In this document: positions 23,694 through 38,504 of the stretch, piece after piece
How the letters are laid out: the number at the start of each line of letters is the position of its first letter
How positions within the stretch are numbered: the stretch's first letter is position 1
From: an uncultured Collinsella sp.
Lineage (GTDB): Bacteria > Actinomycetota > Coriobacteriia > Coriobacteriales > Coriobacteriaceae
Direction of reading: 5' to 3'
DNA: 41,210 bases
Assembly (NCBI GenBank): GCA_900541715.1
Contig: UQLI01000019.1
Span: 1 to 41,210, forward strand
Made by a program: the position numbers and the translations under genes
Notes under the pieces: generated by a model
The model's database searches: none
Seen by the model: the letters and a program-made list of their open reading frames with translations, nothing else
Told to the model about the DNA's origin: nothing

Positions 23694-24356
23694 TTAGATT
23701 TTTGTTTGAGCGTGGGCGCCCAGACGTTTCAGAACGCCTCGCCAGATCGGCGCGGGCACGGCTGGCTCGGCGCAAACCATGCCGTCGGTGCCGACGTTGG
23801 CGGCATTGCCGCCGCCAAGTCGCTGTGCATGCTCGACGGAGCAGCCCATGCGCACAGCGCCCACAAGCTTATCCATCGCTTCCGAAAAAGGTCGGCGCAA
23901 GAGTCCCATGCGCGGAGAGCGACGAAGCGCCGCAATGCCGCTGCCGGCGCAGATGGCAACGCCGCCACACCACAATTGGTCATGGCGCTCGCATGCCTTG
24001 TGCAGACGAACGGCGGTCCCACGCGCCTGTTCAGCGCCCTGTCGTGCGGCTCGGATCACGGCATAGACACGCGTTCCCGTACCGCCAAAGCGCTCAAGCG
24101 CCTGCTCGATGGCTGTCAACGTCTCATCGTCAGCCATATCTTCAATGGCCAGCACGATGCCATCGGCAACGCCGTCGGCATCATCCGCCTTCAAGTCGAC
24201 CGGGCGGGGGAGTGCGGTGCCGGAAAGTTGAGCATAGGCGGCGATGGCATCCTGCAGGTCCCAGAGCAAAAACTCAAGATCGGCGCTATTGGGAATACTG
24301 ATATACGCAATAGTTTGCAGCGTTTTGGGCTTATCGCCGCGCGCGATCGTCTCCAT
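23694..24356 (-). CDS. Uncharacterised protein, possibly flavodoxin-like fold
   Basis: I do not recognise a named family for this 220-aa product. The N-terminal half alternates predicted beta strands and helices (TIAYISI, DGIVLAIEDMAD, TRVYAVIRAAR). The middle has LWCGGVAICAGSGIAAL followed by SPRMGLLRRPFSEAMDKLVGAV, a layout seen in flavodoxin/NAD(P)H-dependent FMN reductase proteins that carry a Gly-rich loop and a late helix. There is no signal peptide or membrane segment. The ATG follows AAGGAG. It converges with the glycosylase, with 1 nt between stops, and diverges from the aminotransferase across 92 nt. The flavodoxin suggestion is weak. Confidence 0.7.
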   Translation of the reverse strand: METIARGDKPKTLQTIAYISIPNSADLEFLLWDLQDAIAAYAQLSGTALPRPVDLKADDADGVADGIVLAIEDMADDETLTAIEQALERFGGTGTRVYAVIRAARQGAEQARGTAVRLHKACERHDQLWCGGVAICAGSGIAALRRSPRMGLLRRPFSEAMDKLVGAVRMGCSVEHAQRLGGGNAANVGTDGMVCAEPAVPAPIWRGVLKRLGAHAQTKI

Positions 24357-24448
24357 GCCATCTCCTTTCCGGCCGTTTCCGTTTAGGTTACACCGTCCGG
24401 CGGCGCCCCGCCGCGCTATCCTAGTGCAACCCTTACGAAAGGAACGCC

Positions 24449-25585
24449 ATGCGACTGCCCATGAATACCTCGCTTGCCACGCTCAGGCCCTCCGGTATCC
24501 GCCGAATCAACGCGCTCGCCGCCCAGCACCCGGGGTGCATCGCGCTTGCGCTCGGCGAACCCGATTTTCCTACGCCCGATGTGATTGGCGCCGAGGTGAC
24601 GGCCTCGCTCGACCGCGGCGACACGCACTATCCGCCCAACAACGGCCGTCCCGCCCTGCGTGAGGCGTTGTCTGCCTACATGGGGGACGCGGGCCTTACG
24701 TTTTCGGCCGACGAGGTCATCCTGACCGACGGCGCGACCGAGGCCCTGTCGGCAACATTTATGGCTATGCTCAACCCCGGCGACGAGGTCATTATCCCCA
24801 CGCCGGCCTTTGGCCTGTACGAGAGCGCCGTCGTGGCCAATCACACCAAAGCGGTCTTTTTGGATACGGAGCCTGCGCAATTCCAGATTGACGAGGATGC
24901 GCTTCGCGCCTGCGTGACGCCGGCGACCAAGGCCATCGTCATCTGCACGCCCAACAATCCTACGGGCTGCATCCTCAACGCGGCATCACTCGACGCCGTG
25001 GCACACGTGGCGGAGCAGGCGGGCATCTACGTGGTCTGTGACGATGTGTACAACCGTCTGATCTATGTGGGTGGCTATGAGCGCTTCGCCCAGCGCCACC
25101 CGGAGCTACGCGAGCAGACGGTGGTTATCGAGAGCTTCTCCAAGCCCTGGGCCATGACCGGCTGGCGTTTGGGCTGGCTCGCAGCGGCAGCTCCCGTCAT
25201 CGCCGAGATCGCAAAAGCCCACCAATACTTAGTATCGAGCGCCGTTTCATTTGAGATGGACGCAGCAGCGCGAGCCCTGACCGTCGACCCAACCCCCATG
25301 CTCGAAGTCTACCGAGCCCGCCGCGAACGCGTGCTCGCAGCCTTAGACGCCATGGGCCTCGACGTGGTAGAGCCCGCAGGAGCCTTCTACACTTTCCCGA
25401 GCATCAAAAAGTTCGGCCTAACCAGCGAAGCCTTCTGTATCAAAGCCATCAAAGAAGCAAACGTAGCCCTAGTCCCGGGCGACTGTTTCGGCACCGAAGG
25501 CCACATCCGCCTCAGCTACTGCGTAAGCGATGAAAACCTGGACGAAGGTCTCCGCCGCCTGTCCAACTTCGTTTCAACCCTGTAG
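24449..25585 (+). CDS. PLP-dependent class I/II aminotransferase
   Basis: The 378-aa enzyme is of aspartate-aminotransferase fold type I. It begins with PSGIRRINALAAQHPG and ALGEPDFPTP, has CTPNNPTGC at the cofactor-binding site, and the PLP lysine is K232 in SFSKPWAMTGWRLGW. The likely substrates are aromatic or other amino acids; specificity cannot be read. It starts with ATG behind GAAAGGA. Codon use changes inside the gene: before about 25200 Glu is almost always GAG, afterwards mostly GAA, with more GCA, CTA and GTA. This suggests a mosaic gene. A large hairpin element follows. Confidence 0.92.
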   Translation: MRLPMNTSLATLRPSGIRRINALAAQHPGCIALALGEPDFPTPDVIGAEVTASLDRGDTHYPPNNGRPALREALSAYMGDAGLTFSADEVILTDGATEALSATFMAMLNPGDEVIIPTPAFGLYESAVVANHTKAVFLDTEPAQFQIDEDALRACVTPATKAIVICTPNNPTGCILNAASLDAVAHVAEQAGIYVVCDDVYNRLIYVGGYERFAQRHPELREQTVVIESFSKPWAMTGWRLGWLAAAAPVIAEIAKAHQYLVSSAVSFEMDAAARALTVDPTPMLEVYRARRERVLAALDAMGLDVVEPAGAFYTFPSIKKFGLTSEAFCIKAIKEANVALVPGDCFGTEGHIRLSYCVSDENLDEGLRRLSNFVSTL

Positions 25586-25642
25586 CCATCAGGGACGCAA
25601 CACATCAGCCCACCGACCCAAGCATTATGAGTGGGGCGCGCC

Positions 25643-25852
25643 GGCCAACGGCAACCCTGGCTGCCCAAAGTCAACGCAGGCATGCGCCGCCGAAGGCCAG
25701 GCGCAAGGTTTTCGTAGATTCCGCACGAGCCGAAGAGCACTTAATGTGCTCTTCGTGCGAGCCAGGACTTGACCGAGCGAAAACCTTGCGCCTGGCCTTC
25801 GGCGACGCGTGCCGGATGGTGGAATTGTGTGCAGCCAGGGTTTCCATTGACC
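25643..25852. repeat. Large nested-hairpin element 1
   Basis: The perfect 27-bp arms 25688-25714 and 25778-25804 enclose a palindromic core GAAGAGCAC-TTAAT-GTGCTCTTC (25732-25754). Outside them a further 12-bp perfect pair (25653-25664 with 25831-25842) and weaker pairing extend the hairpin to about 210 bp. The interior shares TTCCGCACG, AGCACTTAATGTGCT and CAGGACT with element 2 at 38505-38645, while the arms are unrelated. It fills most of the gap between the aminotransferase and rplJ. No convincing gene lies in it; its right edge overlaps the rplJ -35 box. Confidence 0.85.
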
Positions 25853-25875
25853 GACGCCGGGGTCCCCGCCATAAT
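25847..25875 (+). promoter_or_regulatory. Promoter of rplJ-rplL
   Basis: TTGACC (25847-25852) and CATAAT (25870-25875) are exactly 17 bp apart. Transcription would begin near 25882, just ahead of the L10 leader structure. Confidence 0.75.
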
Positions 25876-25898
25876 ACTTTCGGTTCACGCACGAATCC

Positions 25899-25967
25899 GC
25901 TGCCAGAGACAGCCGGTGCAAACGGGCATCGCCCGCGAGCTTAATGGGATATCCCGCCAGCCGAGGT
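25899..25967 (+). ncRNA. Ribosomal protein L10 leader
   Basis: The segment contains the L10-leader hallmarks CTGCCAGAGACAGCCGGTGC, then a hairpin GGGC/GCCC, AGCTTAATGGG and CAGCCGAGGT. This is the order seen in the known L10 leader (Rfam L10_leader). The L10(L12)4 complex binds it and represses its own operon. It lies between the promoter and a terminator-like hairpin 5' of rplJ, the usual place. Confidence 0.88.
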
Positions 25968-25989
25968 GGTCGAGTAGATATGTCTTCTC

Positions 25990-26026
25990 GCCCCCGTCGC
26001 TCATGCAGCGCGGGGGCTTTCTTTTT
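25990..26026 (+). terminator. Attenuator terminator in the rplJ leader
   Basis: GCCCCCG-t-CGCT (25990-26001) pairs with AGCGCGGGGGC (26007-26017) with one bulge, followed by TTTCTTTTT. It lies inside the leader, 66 nt before rplJ, so it must be a conditional terminator. Control by the adjacent L10 leader is the natural reading. Confidence 0.82.
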
Positions 26027-26091
26027 GGACATGCCCCCGTCACGTCCTTGTGGCGGACCGTGCCCGGAAAGAATTCGAGGAGGTGTAATTC

Positions 26092-26613
26092 ATGCCCCAG
26101 CAGTACAAAATCGACAAGGTTGCAGAGATCGAGTCCCGTATCGCCGAGAACGCCGGTCTGTTCGTCGTCAACTACAACGGTCTGACGGTTAAGCAGGCTC
26201 AGGAGCTGCGTCATCAGCTTCGCGAGTGCGGCGCCGAGATGAAGGTCTACAAGAACAACCTGGTCAAGATCGCCCTCAAGAACCAGGAGCAGCCCGAGCT
26301 CGACGAGATTCTCGCCGGCCCCGTCGCCTATGTGTTCTACGAGTCCGAGCCGGTCGAGGCCGCTAAGGCCCTTAAGGACTTCTCCGCTAAGTCCAAGGGC
26401 GTCCTTGAGATCAAGGGCGGTATCTCCGACGGCAAGGCCGTTTCCGCTGATGATGTTAAGGCTATCGCCGAGCTGCCCACCAAGGATCAGCTTCTCGGCC
26501 AGATCGCCGGTCTCATCTCCGGTTTCGCTCGCGACATCGCTGTCTGCGTCAACGGCGTTTCCTCTGGTCTCGCTCGTTCGATCCAGCAGGTCTCCGAGCA
26601 GAAGGCAGCCTAG
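26092..26613 (+). CDS. rplJ: Ribosomal protein L10
   Basis: L10 anchors L7/L12 dimers to the large subunit stalk. The 173-aa protein has the N-terminal rRNA-binding domain (IAENAGLFVVNYNGLTV, LRECGAEMKVYKNNLVKIA) and a C-terminal helix region that binds L12 dimers (LLGQIAGLISGFARDIA). The ATG follows GAGGAGGTG. It starts a two-gene operon with rplL under the L10 leader. In most bacteria rplA is directly upstream; here it is 22 kb away. Confidence 0.97.
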   Translation: MPQQYKIDKVAEIESRIAENAGLFVVNYNGLTVKQAQELRHQLRECGAEMKVYKNNLVKIALKNQEQPELDEILAGPVAYVFYESEPVEAAKALKDFSAKSKGVLEIKGGISDGKAVSADDVKAIAELPTKDQLLGQIAGLISGFARDIAVCVNGVSSGLARSIQQVSEQKAA

Positions 26614-26715
26614 TCGCTGTTTTCACCCGCGGCGGCAACGCCGCACCCCTGGCGCATTCGCGCCGTGTTTTAACTGATCTCCGTGCATCCGCACGGAAAC
26701 CGAAAGGACTTAGAA

Positions 26716-27093
26716 ATGGCTAAGCTTACCACCGATGAGATCATCGATGCTCTTAAGGAAATGACCCTTCTCGAGGCTTCCGAGCTCGTTAAGGCTATCG
26801 AGGACACCTTCGGCGTTTCCGCCGCTGCTCCTGCCGCTGTTGTCGCCGCTCCCGCTGCTGGCGCTGCTGAGGCCGAGGAGAAGACCGAGTTTGACGTCGT
26901 GCTTGAGGGCTTCGGCGACAACAAGATCCAGGTCATCAAGGCCGTCCGTGAGCTCACCAACCTTGGCCTGAAGGAGGCCAAGGAGGTCGTCGAGGGCGCT
27001 CCCAAGGCTGTTCTCGAGGGTGCCAAGAAGGAGGACGCCGAGGCTGCCAAGGAGAAGCTCGAGGCTGCTGGCGCTGCTGTCACCCTCAAGTAA
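26716..27093 (+). CDS. rplL: Ribosomal protein L7/L12
   Basis: This stalk protein recruits translation GTPases. The 125-aa product has the N-terminal dimerisation helices (residues 1-33), an Ala-rich hinge (about 36-52) and the C-terminal factor-binding domain with GLKEAKEVVEGAPK. The frame begins at 26683, but GAAAGGA at 26702-26708 and the family's MAKLTTDEII start point to 26716. It is followed by a strong terminator, so the rplJL operon ends here and rpoBC has its own promoter. Confidence 0.97.
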   Translation: MAKLTTDEIIDALKEMTLLEASELVKAIEDTFGVSAAAPAAVVAAPAAGAAEAEEKTEFDVVLEGFGDNKIQVIKAVRELTNLGLKEAKEVVEGAPKAVLEGAKKEDAEAAKEKLEAAGAAVTLK

Positions 27094-27120
27094 TCAGGCT
27101 TTCTCGCCAGATTTCTTTGC

Positions 27121-27155
27121 AGACGGGGTTCGCATTGCGAGCCCCGTCTTTTTTG
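27121..27155 (+). terminator. Rho-independent terminator after rplL
   Basis: A 13-bp stem (27121-27133 with 27137-27149, one G-U) is followed by six to seven T. It ends the rplJL operon. Confidence 0.93.
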
Positions 27156-27297
27156 TTATTAGCCCCTCTATTTTGCTGACTCGGTATGCAAATTGCTTTC
27201 GTTTGCGGTGCTTTGGGGTCGCTACCGTTGGGCGATAAAATTGCACCATTCGAGCAATAATTTGCGTTGACCTGCTGAAGAATGGCGCTTGCCTGCA

Positions 27298-27326
27298 TTA
27301 ACGTTAATTAGCAGCGGTAAGATAAT
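27298..27326 (+). promoter_or_regulatory. Likely promoter of galU
   Basis: TTAACG (27298-27303) and GATAAT (27321-27326) are 17 bp apart, about 80 nt before galU. The rest of the 314-nt rplL-galU gap holds the rplL terminator and nothing else I can support. Confidence 0.5.
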
Positions 27327-27407
27327 TCGGTATCGCAATTTGGTCTGCGGCCGCCGTGCCGCACGCACAGGGCGCATCCTGCGCCTGCGAAAGGATCCTT
27401 GAATAAT

Positions 27408-28316
27408 ATGAAGGCAATCATCCCCGCCGCCGGTCTTGGCACGCGTTTTCTGCCTGGCACCAAGTGCACGCCCAAAGAGATGCTGCCGGTTCTCGACAAG
27501 CCGGTCATCCAGTATGTCGTCGAGGAGGCGCTCGACCCCGAGGAGGTCGACGACGCCATCATCGTTACCTCGCCCGGCAAGCCCGAGCTGCTGAACTACT
27601 TCCAGCCCGACCGTTCGCTCGAGAACCTGCTGCGCGAGCGCGGTAAGGACGCCTACGCCGACGCTGTCGCCCATGCGGGCGGTATGCCGGTCGACTTCCG
27701 TTATCAGTACGAGCCCAAGGGCCTCGGTCACGCCATTCGCTCTGCCGCCGACGCTGTGGCAGGGGAGAACTTCCTGGTTCTTCTGGGCGACTACGTTGTG
27801 CCTAACCGCGACATCTGCGACAAGATGCTGGCCGTCTCCAAGGAGCACGGTGGCGCTTCGGTTATCGCCGTTGCCGCGTGCGCTCCCGAGGAAGTCAGCC
27901 GCTATGGCGTCATCGCCGGCGATCGCGTGGGCTCTCTCGAGGGCTTTGAGAATGCCGCAGACGACGAGCCCGGCGCCGTTTGGCGCATTGGCGGCCTGGT
28001 CGAGAAGCCCGCTCCCGAGGCGGCTCCGTCCAACCTGTACATCGTCGGTCGCTACCTGCTGAGCCCGCTGGTCATGGACCTGCTGGCAGATCAGCAGGCC
28101 GGCAAGGGCGGCGAGATCCAGCTCACCGACGCCATGGCCCGTTCGCTCGACCGCGAGGCCATGTATGCCGTCGTCATCGACCCGCTGTCGGGCTACGACA
28201 CCGGTACCCCGTCTGGCTGGATGGCCACCAACGCCCTCATGGCTGCAAGCGATCCTCGTTTTGCAGGCGCCTTCTGGGATGCCATCGACGAGCGCGGCGG
28301 CTTGATGCGCAAGTAG
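27408..28316 (+). CDS. galU: UTP-glucose-1-phosphate uridylyltransferase
   Basis: The enzyme makes UDP-glucose for cell-surface glycans and galactose metabolism. The 302-aa product starts MKAIIPAAGLGTRFLPGTK, the nucleotidyltransferase signature, followed by CTPKEMLPVLDKP, GLGHAI, LLGDYVV and the late VEKPAPE region. A TTG at 27399 is in frame, but the Shine-Dalgarno GAAAGGA (27389-27395) is 3 nt from it and 12 nt from the ATG at 27408; the ATG gives the family start. Its place between rplL and rpoB is unusual. It has its own promoter and terminator. Confidence 0.95.
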   Translation: MKAIIPAAGLGTRFLPGTKCTPKEMLPVLDKPVIQYVVEEALDPEEVDDAIIVTSPGKPELLNYFQPDRSLENLLRERGKDAYADAVAHAGGMPVDFRYQYEPKGLGHAIRSAADAVAGENFLVLLGDYVVPNRDICDKMLAVSKEHGGASVIAVAACAPEEVSRYGVIAGDRVGSLEGFENAADDEPGAVWRIGGLVEKPAPEAAPSNLYIVGRYLLSPLVMDLLADQQAGKGGEIQLTDAMARSLDREAMYAVVIDPLSGYDTGTPSGWMATNALMAASDPRFAGAFWDAIDERGGLMRK

Positions 28317-28336
28317 GCCTTTGGGCAACGATATTT

Positions 28337-28369
28337 ACGGGCGCGGACTTCGGTTCGCGCCCGTTTTTT
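28337..28369 (+). terminator. Rho-independent terminator of galU
   Basis: ACGGGCGCG (28337-28345) pairs with CGCGCCCGT (28356-28364), followed by TTTTTT. Confidence 0.92.
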
Positions 28370-28412
28370 ATAAGAGCTGCGATTGCTGGCTCTCTGTTCA
28401 CAGAAAATATAT

Positions 28413-28424
28413 GAACAGATGTTC
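28413..28424. promoter_or_regulatory. LexA-like box GAAC-N4-GTTC
   Basis: GAACAGATGTTC followed by G matches the core of the Gram-positive/actinobacterial SOS box (CGAAC-N4-GTTCG). It lies 79 nt before the rpoB promoter -35. A second dyad CTGTTCA/TGAACAG spans 28393-28418. No SOS gene adjoins, so the meaning is open. Confidence 0.35.
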
Positions 28425-28502
28425 GATATACATACATCTACCTGCGTGTTTTCTGTCGAAAAACTTTGCTACTCCAAAAACTCAATCGCGTCAAGGCTTT
28501 TC

Positions 28503-28530
28503 TTGCCCAACGGTCGGTACCTGATAAACT
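28503..28530 (+). promoter_or_regulatory. Promoter of rpoBC
   Basis: TTGCCC (28503-28508) is followed after 16 bp by TAAACT (28525-28530), which also has the extended -10 TG one base upstream (TGATAAACT). It is 73 nt before the rpoB start. Confidence 0.65.
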
Positions 28531-28603
28531 ATTAGGTTGCGATAACTGGCGAAGCTATGCCTCGCCAACCCACCGAGCATTTCCGTGAAGGAGGAAAAAC
28601 CTG

Positions 28604-32095
<3,492 letters not shown>

Positions 32096-32101
32096 TTGAC
32101 T

Positions 32102-36580
<4,479 letters not shown>

Positions 36581-36606
36581 TTTCCTAGTACGTTAACCGT
36601 CCTTCC

Positions 36607-36644
36607 AAAGACCCGTTTCCCAACAGGGAAGCGGGTCTTTTTGT
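36607..36644 (+). terminator. Rho-independent terminator of rpoBC
   Basis: A 15-bp stem (36607-36621 with 36626-36640, one G-U) has a 4-nt loop and the tail TTTTTGTT. Confidence 0.94.
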
Positions 36645-36649
36645 TAAAG

Positions 36650-36690
36650 AAAACCTTCCAAAAAGGGACAGGTATATTTTGGTAGGTTTT
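36650..36690. repeat. GGGACAGG hairpin repeat variant
   Basis: Arms AAAACCTTCCAAAA (36650-36663) and TTTTGGTAGGTTTT (36677-36690) pair with one mismatch around AGGGACAGGTATA. The loop and inner arm share 16 bp with 38462-38477 on the other strand and the CCTGTCCC core with the 7017 and 10004 elements. Confidence 0.65.
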
Positions 36691-36703
36691 TCCTGCTTGA
36701 ATT

Positions 36704-36732
36704 TGAAACATTTCGCCCGACAAGAGCGTATC
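36704..36732 (+). promoter_or_regulatory. ECF-type promoter of the sigma/anti-sigma operon
   Basis: TGAAAC (36704-36709), 17 bp, CGTATC (36727-36732). The TGAAAC/CGT pair is the known promoter pattern of SigW/SigV-type ECF sigma factors. It lies 48 nt before the sigma gene, so the factor probably activates its own operon. Confidence 0.75.
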
Positions 36733-36780
36733 TAAGGTGAGGGCCTCACCAAGAATTATTAACGTCACCGGGAGGTGATT

Positions 36781-37299
36781 ATGGAAGAACAAGCATTTAG
36801 ACAGGCGGTCGAAGACCACCGGGATGTCGTGTTTCGGATCGCGTTGACGTACCTGCGTGATCGCGCCGACGCCGACGATGTCGCTCAAGACGTCTTTCTG
36901 AAGTTACTCAAAAGCGATGCGCAATTTGAAAGCTGGGAACATCTTCGTCGATGGCTTATCCGGGTCACGATCAATGAATGCAAATCTCTCTTTCGAAAGC
37001 CATGGAGGCGTGTGGAGGATATTGAGAACCTGGCCGAGTCGCTTTCGACAGCGCAGGATGAGACCAAGGCCGTCCTGTCAGATGTCATGCGGCTTCCGGA
37101 ACGATTCCGTATCCCCATCGTGCTCTATTACTATCTGGGCTTCTCGACTTCAGAGATTGCCGAGTTGCTGCACGTGCCAGCCGCGACCGTTCGAACGCGT
37201 TTAGCTCGTGGTCGATCGAAGCTCAAATTCATCCTAGAGGAGGGCGACCGTGAAATCCAATCAAATCAAGCAGGCCTTCGAGTCCATCCAAGCCGATAG
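36781..37299 (+). CDS. ECF (group 4) RNA polymerase sigma factor
   Basis: The 172-aa protein has only sigma regions 2 and 4. Region 2 includes YLRDRADADDVAQDVFLKLL and WLIRVTINECKSLFR. Region 4 reads LPERFRIPIVLYYYLGFSTSEIAELL and VPAATVRTRLARGRSKLK. It directs polymerase to a small stress regulon. The ATG at 36781 follows GGAGG at 5 nt; a GTG two codons earlier is in frame but lies inside the Shine-Dalgarno. Its last 50 nt overlap the anti-sigma gene, so the pair is co-translated. An ECF-type promoter lies upstream. Base composition is lower in GC and codon choice less biased than in the flanking rpoC and rpsL, which suggests insertion into the cluster. Confidence 0.93.
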   Translation: MEEQAFRQAVEDHRDVVFRIALTYLRDRADADDVAQDVFLKLLKSDAQFESWEHLRRWLIRVTINECKSLFRKPWRRVEDIENLAESLSTAQDETKAVLSDVMRLPERFRIPIVLYYYLGFSTSEIAELLHVPAATVRTRLARGRSKLKFILEEGDREIQSNQAGLRVHPSR

Positions 37300-38326
37300 C
37301 AATCTTGCAGATCGCGTCCTTAATACCGCTGCGGGTGAGCCGCTTCATCGAAAGGGCCACGCGAAGCCTCTCTATGTTGCCGTAATCGGATGTCTTGTCG
37401 GAGTGTTGGCGACCGGAGGGGTCGCCTACGCAGTTATCAATTCCAGCTATTTTGCCTCAGCCTGGGGAAACCACGGCAACGGGGATTCCATTACCTGGAC
37501 CAACGGCGGTTCATCGGGGACTAAATATACCTACACCAGAGAGTTTGGTGACGGCATCGCGCCCCAAAGCCTGAAGGGCGCAGTTCAGGAGGTTAATCTG
37601 TCCGTCGAGGGTAACGGCTATACGCTTGATATCCATGAGATGGCTATTGACCAAAACGGCTGCGGAGCCGTGACGTTTACGTTGTCCAATTCAAATGGCG
37701 TTAACTACTACAAGCCGTCAGCAGAGACAGGCGAACTTGTTCTCTATGGTGAAGAAGAACAAGGCATCGGCACGCCCAGCATGAACTTCGGCGAGGAATG
37801 GGCTGACACACGCTGCACAATTGATAAGGACACATCAAGCGACACGGTCATTAATGGCACGATGTACTTTGCTTCTATGGATCGCGAGCGAGGTTTTCAA
37901 CATGCGGTCACCTGGAATATCTCGTGGACCGAGGGCGAAGGCGAGGATGCGAAGGTGATCGAGGTATCGACGCCAGAGTTTAACGTCGGAGCGTACGTCG
38001 ATACAAAGGGGCTCCGCTCTGATGACTCGCCTCTCGAGATCAGCCCGTTTTCCATCCAGACGCACATCGATGATTTGGGCTATGAAGCAGTTGATCATAA
38101 ACTGACCGTCAGCTACAAGGATGGATCGGAGCAGATTATCGAAGATGACGATGCAGGGGTGTTCAACTTATATTTTTCTTATGCGCGCAATAGCGGAGAG
38201 AACATCTGGGTGCCAACGAAGTTGATTGATGTAGACCAAGTGGTCTCAGTAACGCTTGAGGGCACGAGGTGCACGTCAACAGGAGAGACCGAAACAGAAG
38301 TACCCTTTACCATCGTCTATTCGTAA
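37250..38326 (+). CDS. Membrane-anchored anti-sigma factor, DUF4179-like
   Basis: The 358-aa protein has a short cytoplasmic N-terminus (1-40, with IKQAFESIQADSNLADRVL, the sigma-binding part by analogy) and one membrane segment at about 41-63. A large extracytoplasmic domain rich in beta strands and Asn/Gly/Thr follows. This is the layout of DUF4179-type anti-sigma factors in Firmicutes and Actinobacteria that keep an ECF sigma bound until an envelope signal is sensed. The GTG start follows GGAGG at 6-7 nt and overlaps the sigma gene by 50 nt. The signal is unknown. There is no cysteine zinc motif, so it is not a ZAS-type anti-sigma. Confidence 0.8.
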   Translation: MKSNQIKQAFESIQADSNLADRVLNTAAGEPLHRKGHAKPLYVAVIGCLVGVLATGGVAYAVINSSYFASAWGNHGNGDSITWTNGGSSGTKYTYTREFGDGIAPQSLKGAVQEVNLSVEGNGYTLDIHEMAIDQNGCGAVTFTLSNSNGVNYYKPSAETGELVLYGEEEQGIGTPSMNFGEEWADTRCTIDKDTSSDTVINGTMYFASMDRERGFQHAVTWNISWTEGEGEDAKVIEVSTPEFNVGAYVDTKGLRSDDSPLEISPFSIQTHIDDLGYEAVDHKLTVSYKDGSEQIIEDDDAGVFNLYFSYARNSGENIWVPTKLIDVDQVVSVTLEGTRCTSTGETETEVPFTIVYS

Positions 38327-38331
38327 GATTT

Positions 38332-38366
38332 GGGGCCGCTTCCTACTAGGGGAAACGGCCTCTTTT
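38332..38366 (+). terminator. Terminator of the sigma/anti-sigma operon
   Basis: GGGGCCGCTTCC (38332-38343) pairs with GGAAACGGCCTC (38351-38362) with one mismatch and a G-U pair, followed by TTTT. Confidence 0.8.
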
Positions 38367-38461
38367 GCGTTAAATGGAAACGCCGCCGATTTCCATGCGA
38401 CAGATGAGAGCAGATTACCGCTGGAGCGCGACGTTTCCCCAGATAAAACCGATCAAAATAA

Positions 38462-38477
38462 ACCTGTCCCTTTTTGG
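38462..38477. repeat. Partial GGGACAGG repeat
   Basis: ACCTGTCCCTTTTTGG is the exact reverse complement of 36658-36673. No full hairpin remains, only ACCTG facing CAGGT a few bases on. It is a remnant of the same repeat family. Confidence 0.55.
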
Positions 38478-38504
38478 CAGGTAACGTTGCCCCGACGAGC
38501 ACAT

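Noticed and set aside
25625..26032. Several overlapping frames on both strands across giant hairpin element 1
   Set aside because: They overlap a palindrome, the rplJ promoter and the L10 leader. The peptides resemble each other on both strands only because the DNA is an inverted repeat.
4212..26092. Prophage or integrative element filling the rplA-rplJ interval
   Set aside because: No integrase, phage, plasmid or conjugation genes, and no att-type direct repeats at the ends were seen. The genes look like ordinary chromosomal metabolism.
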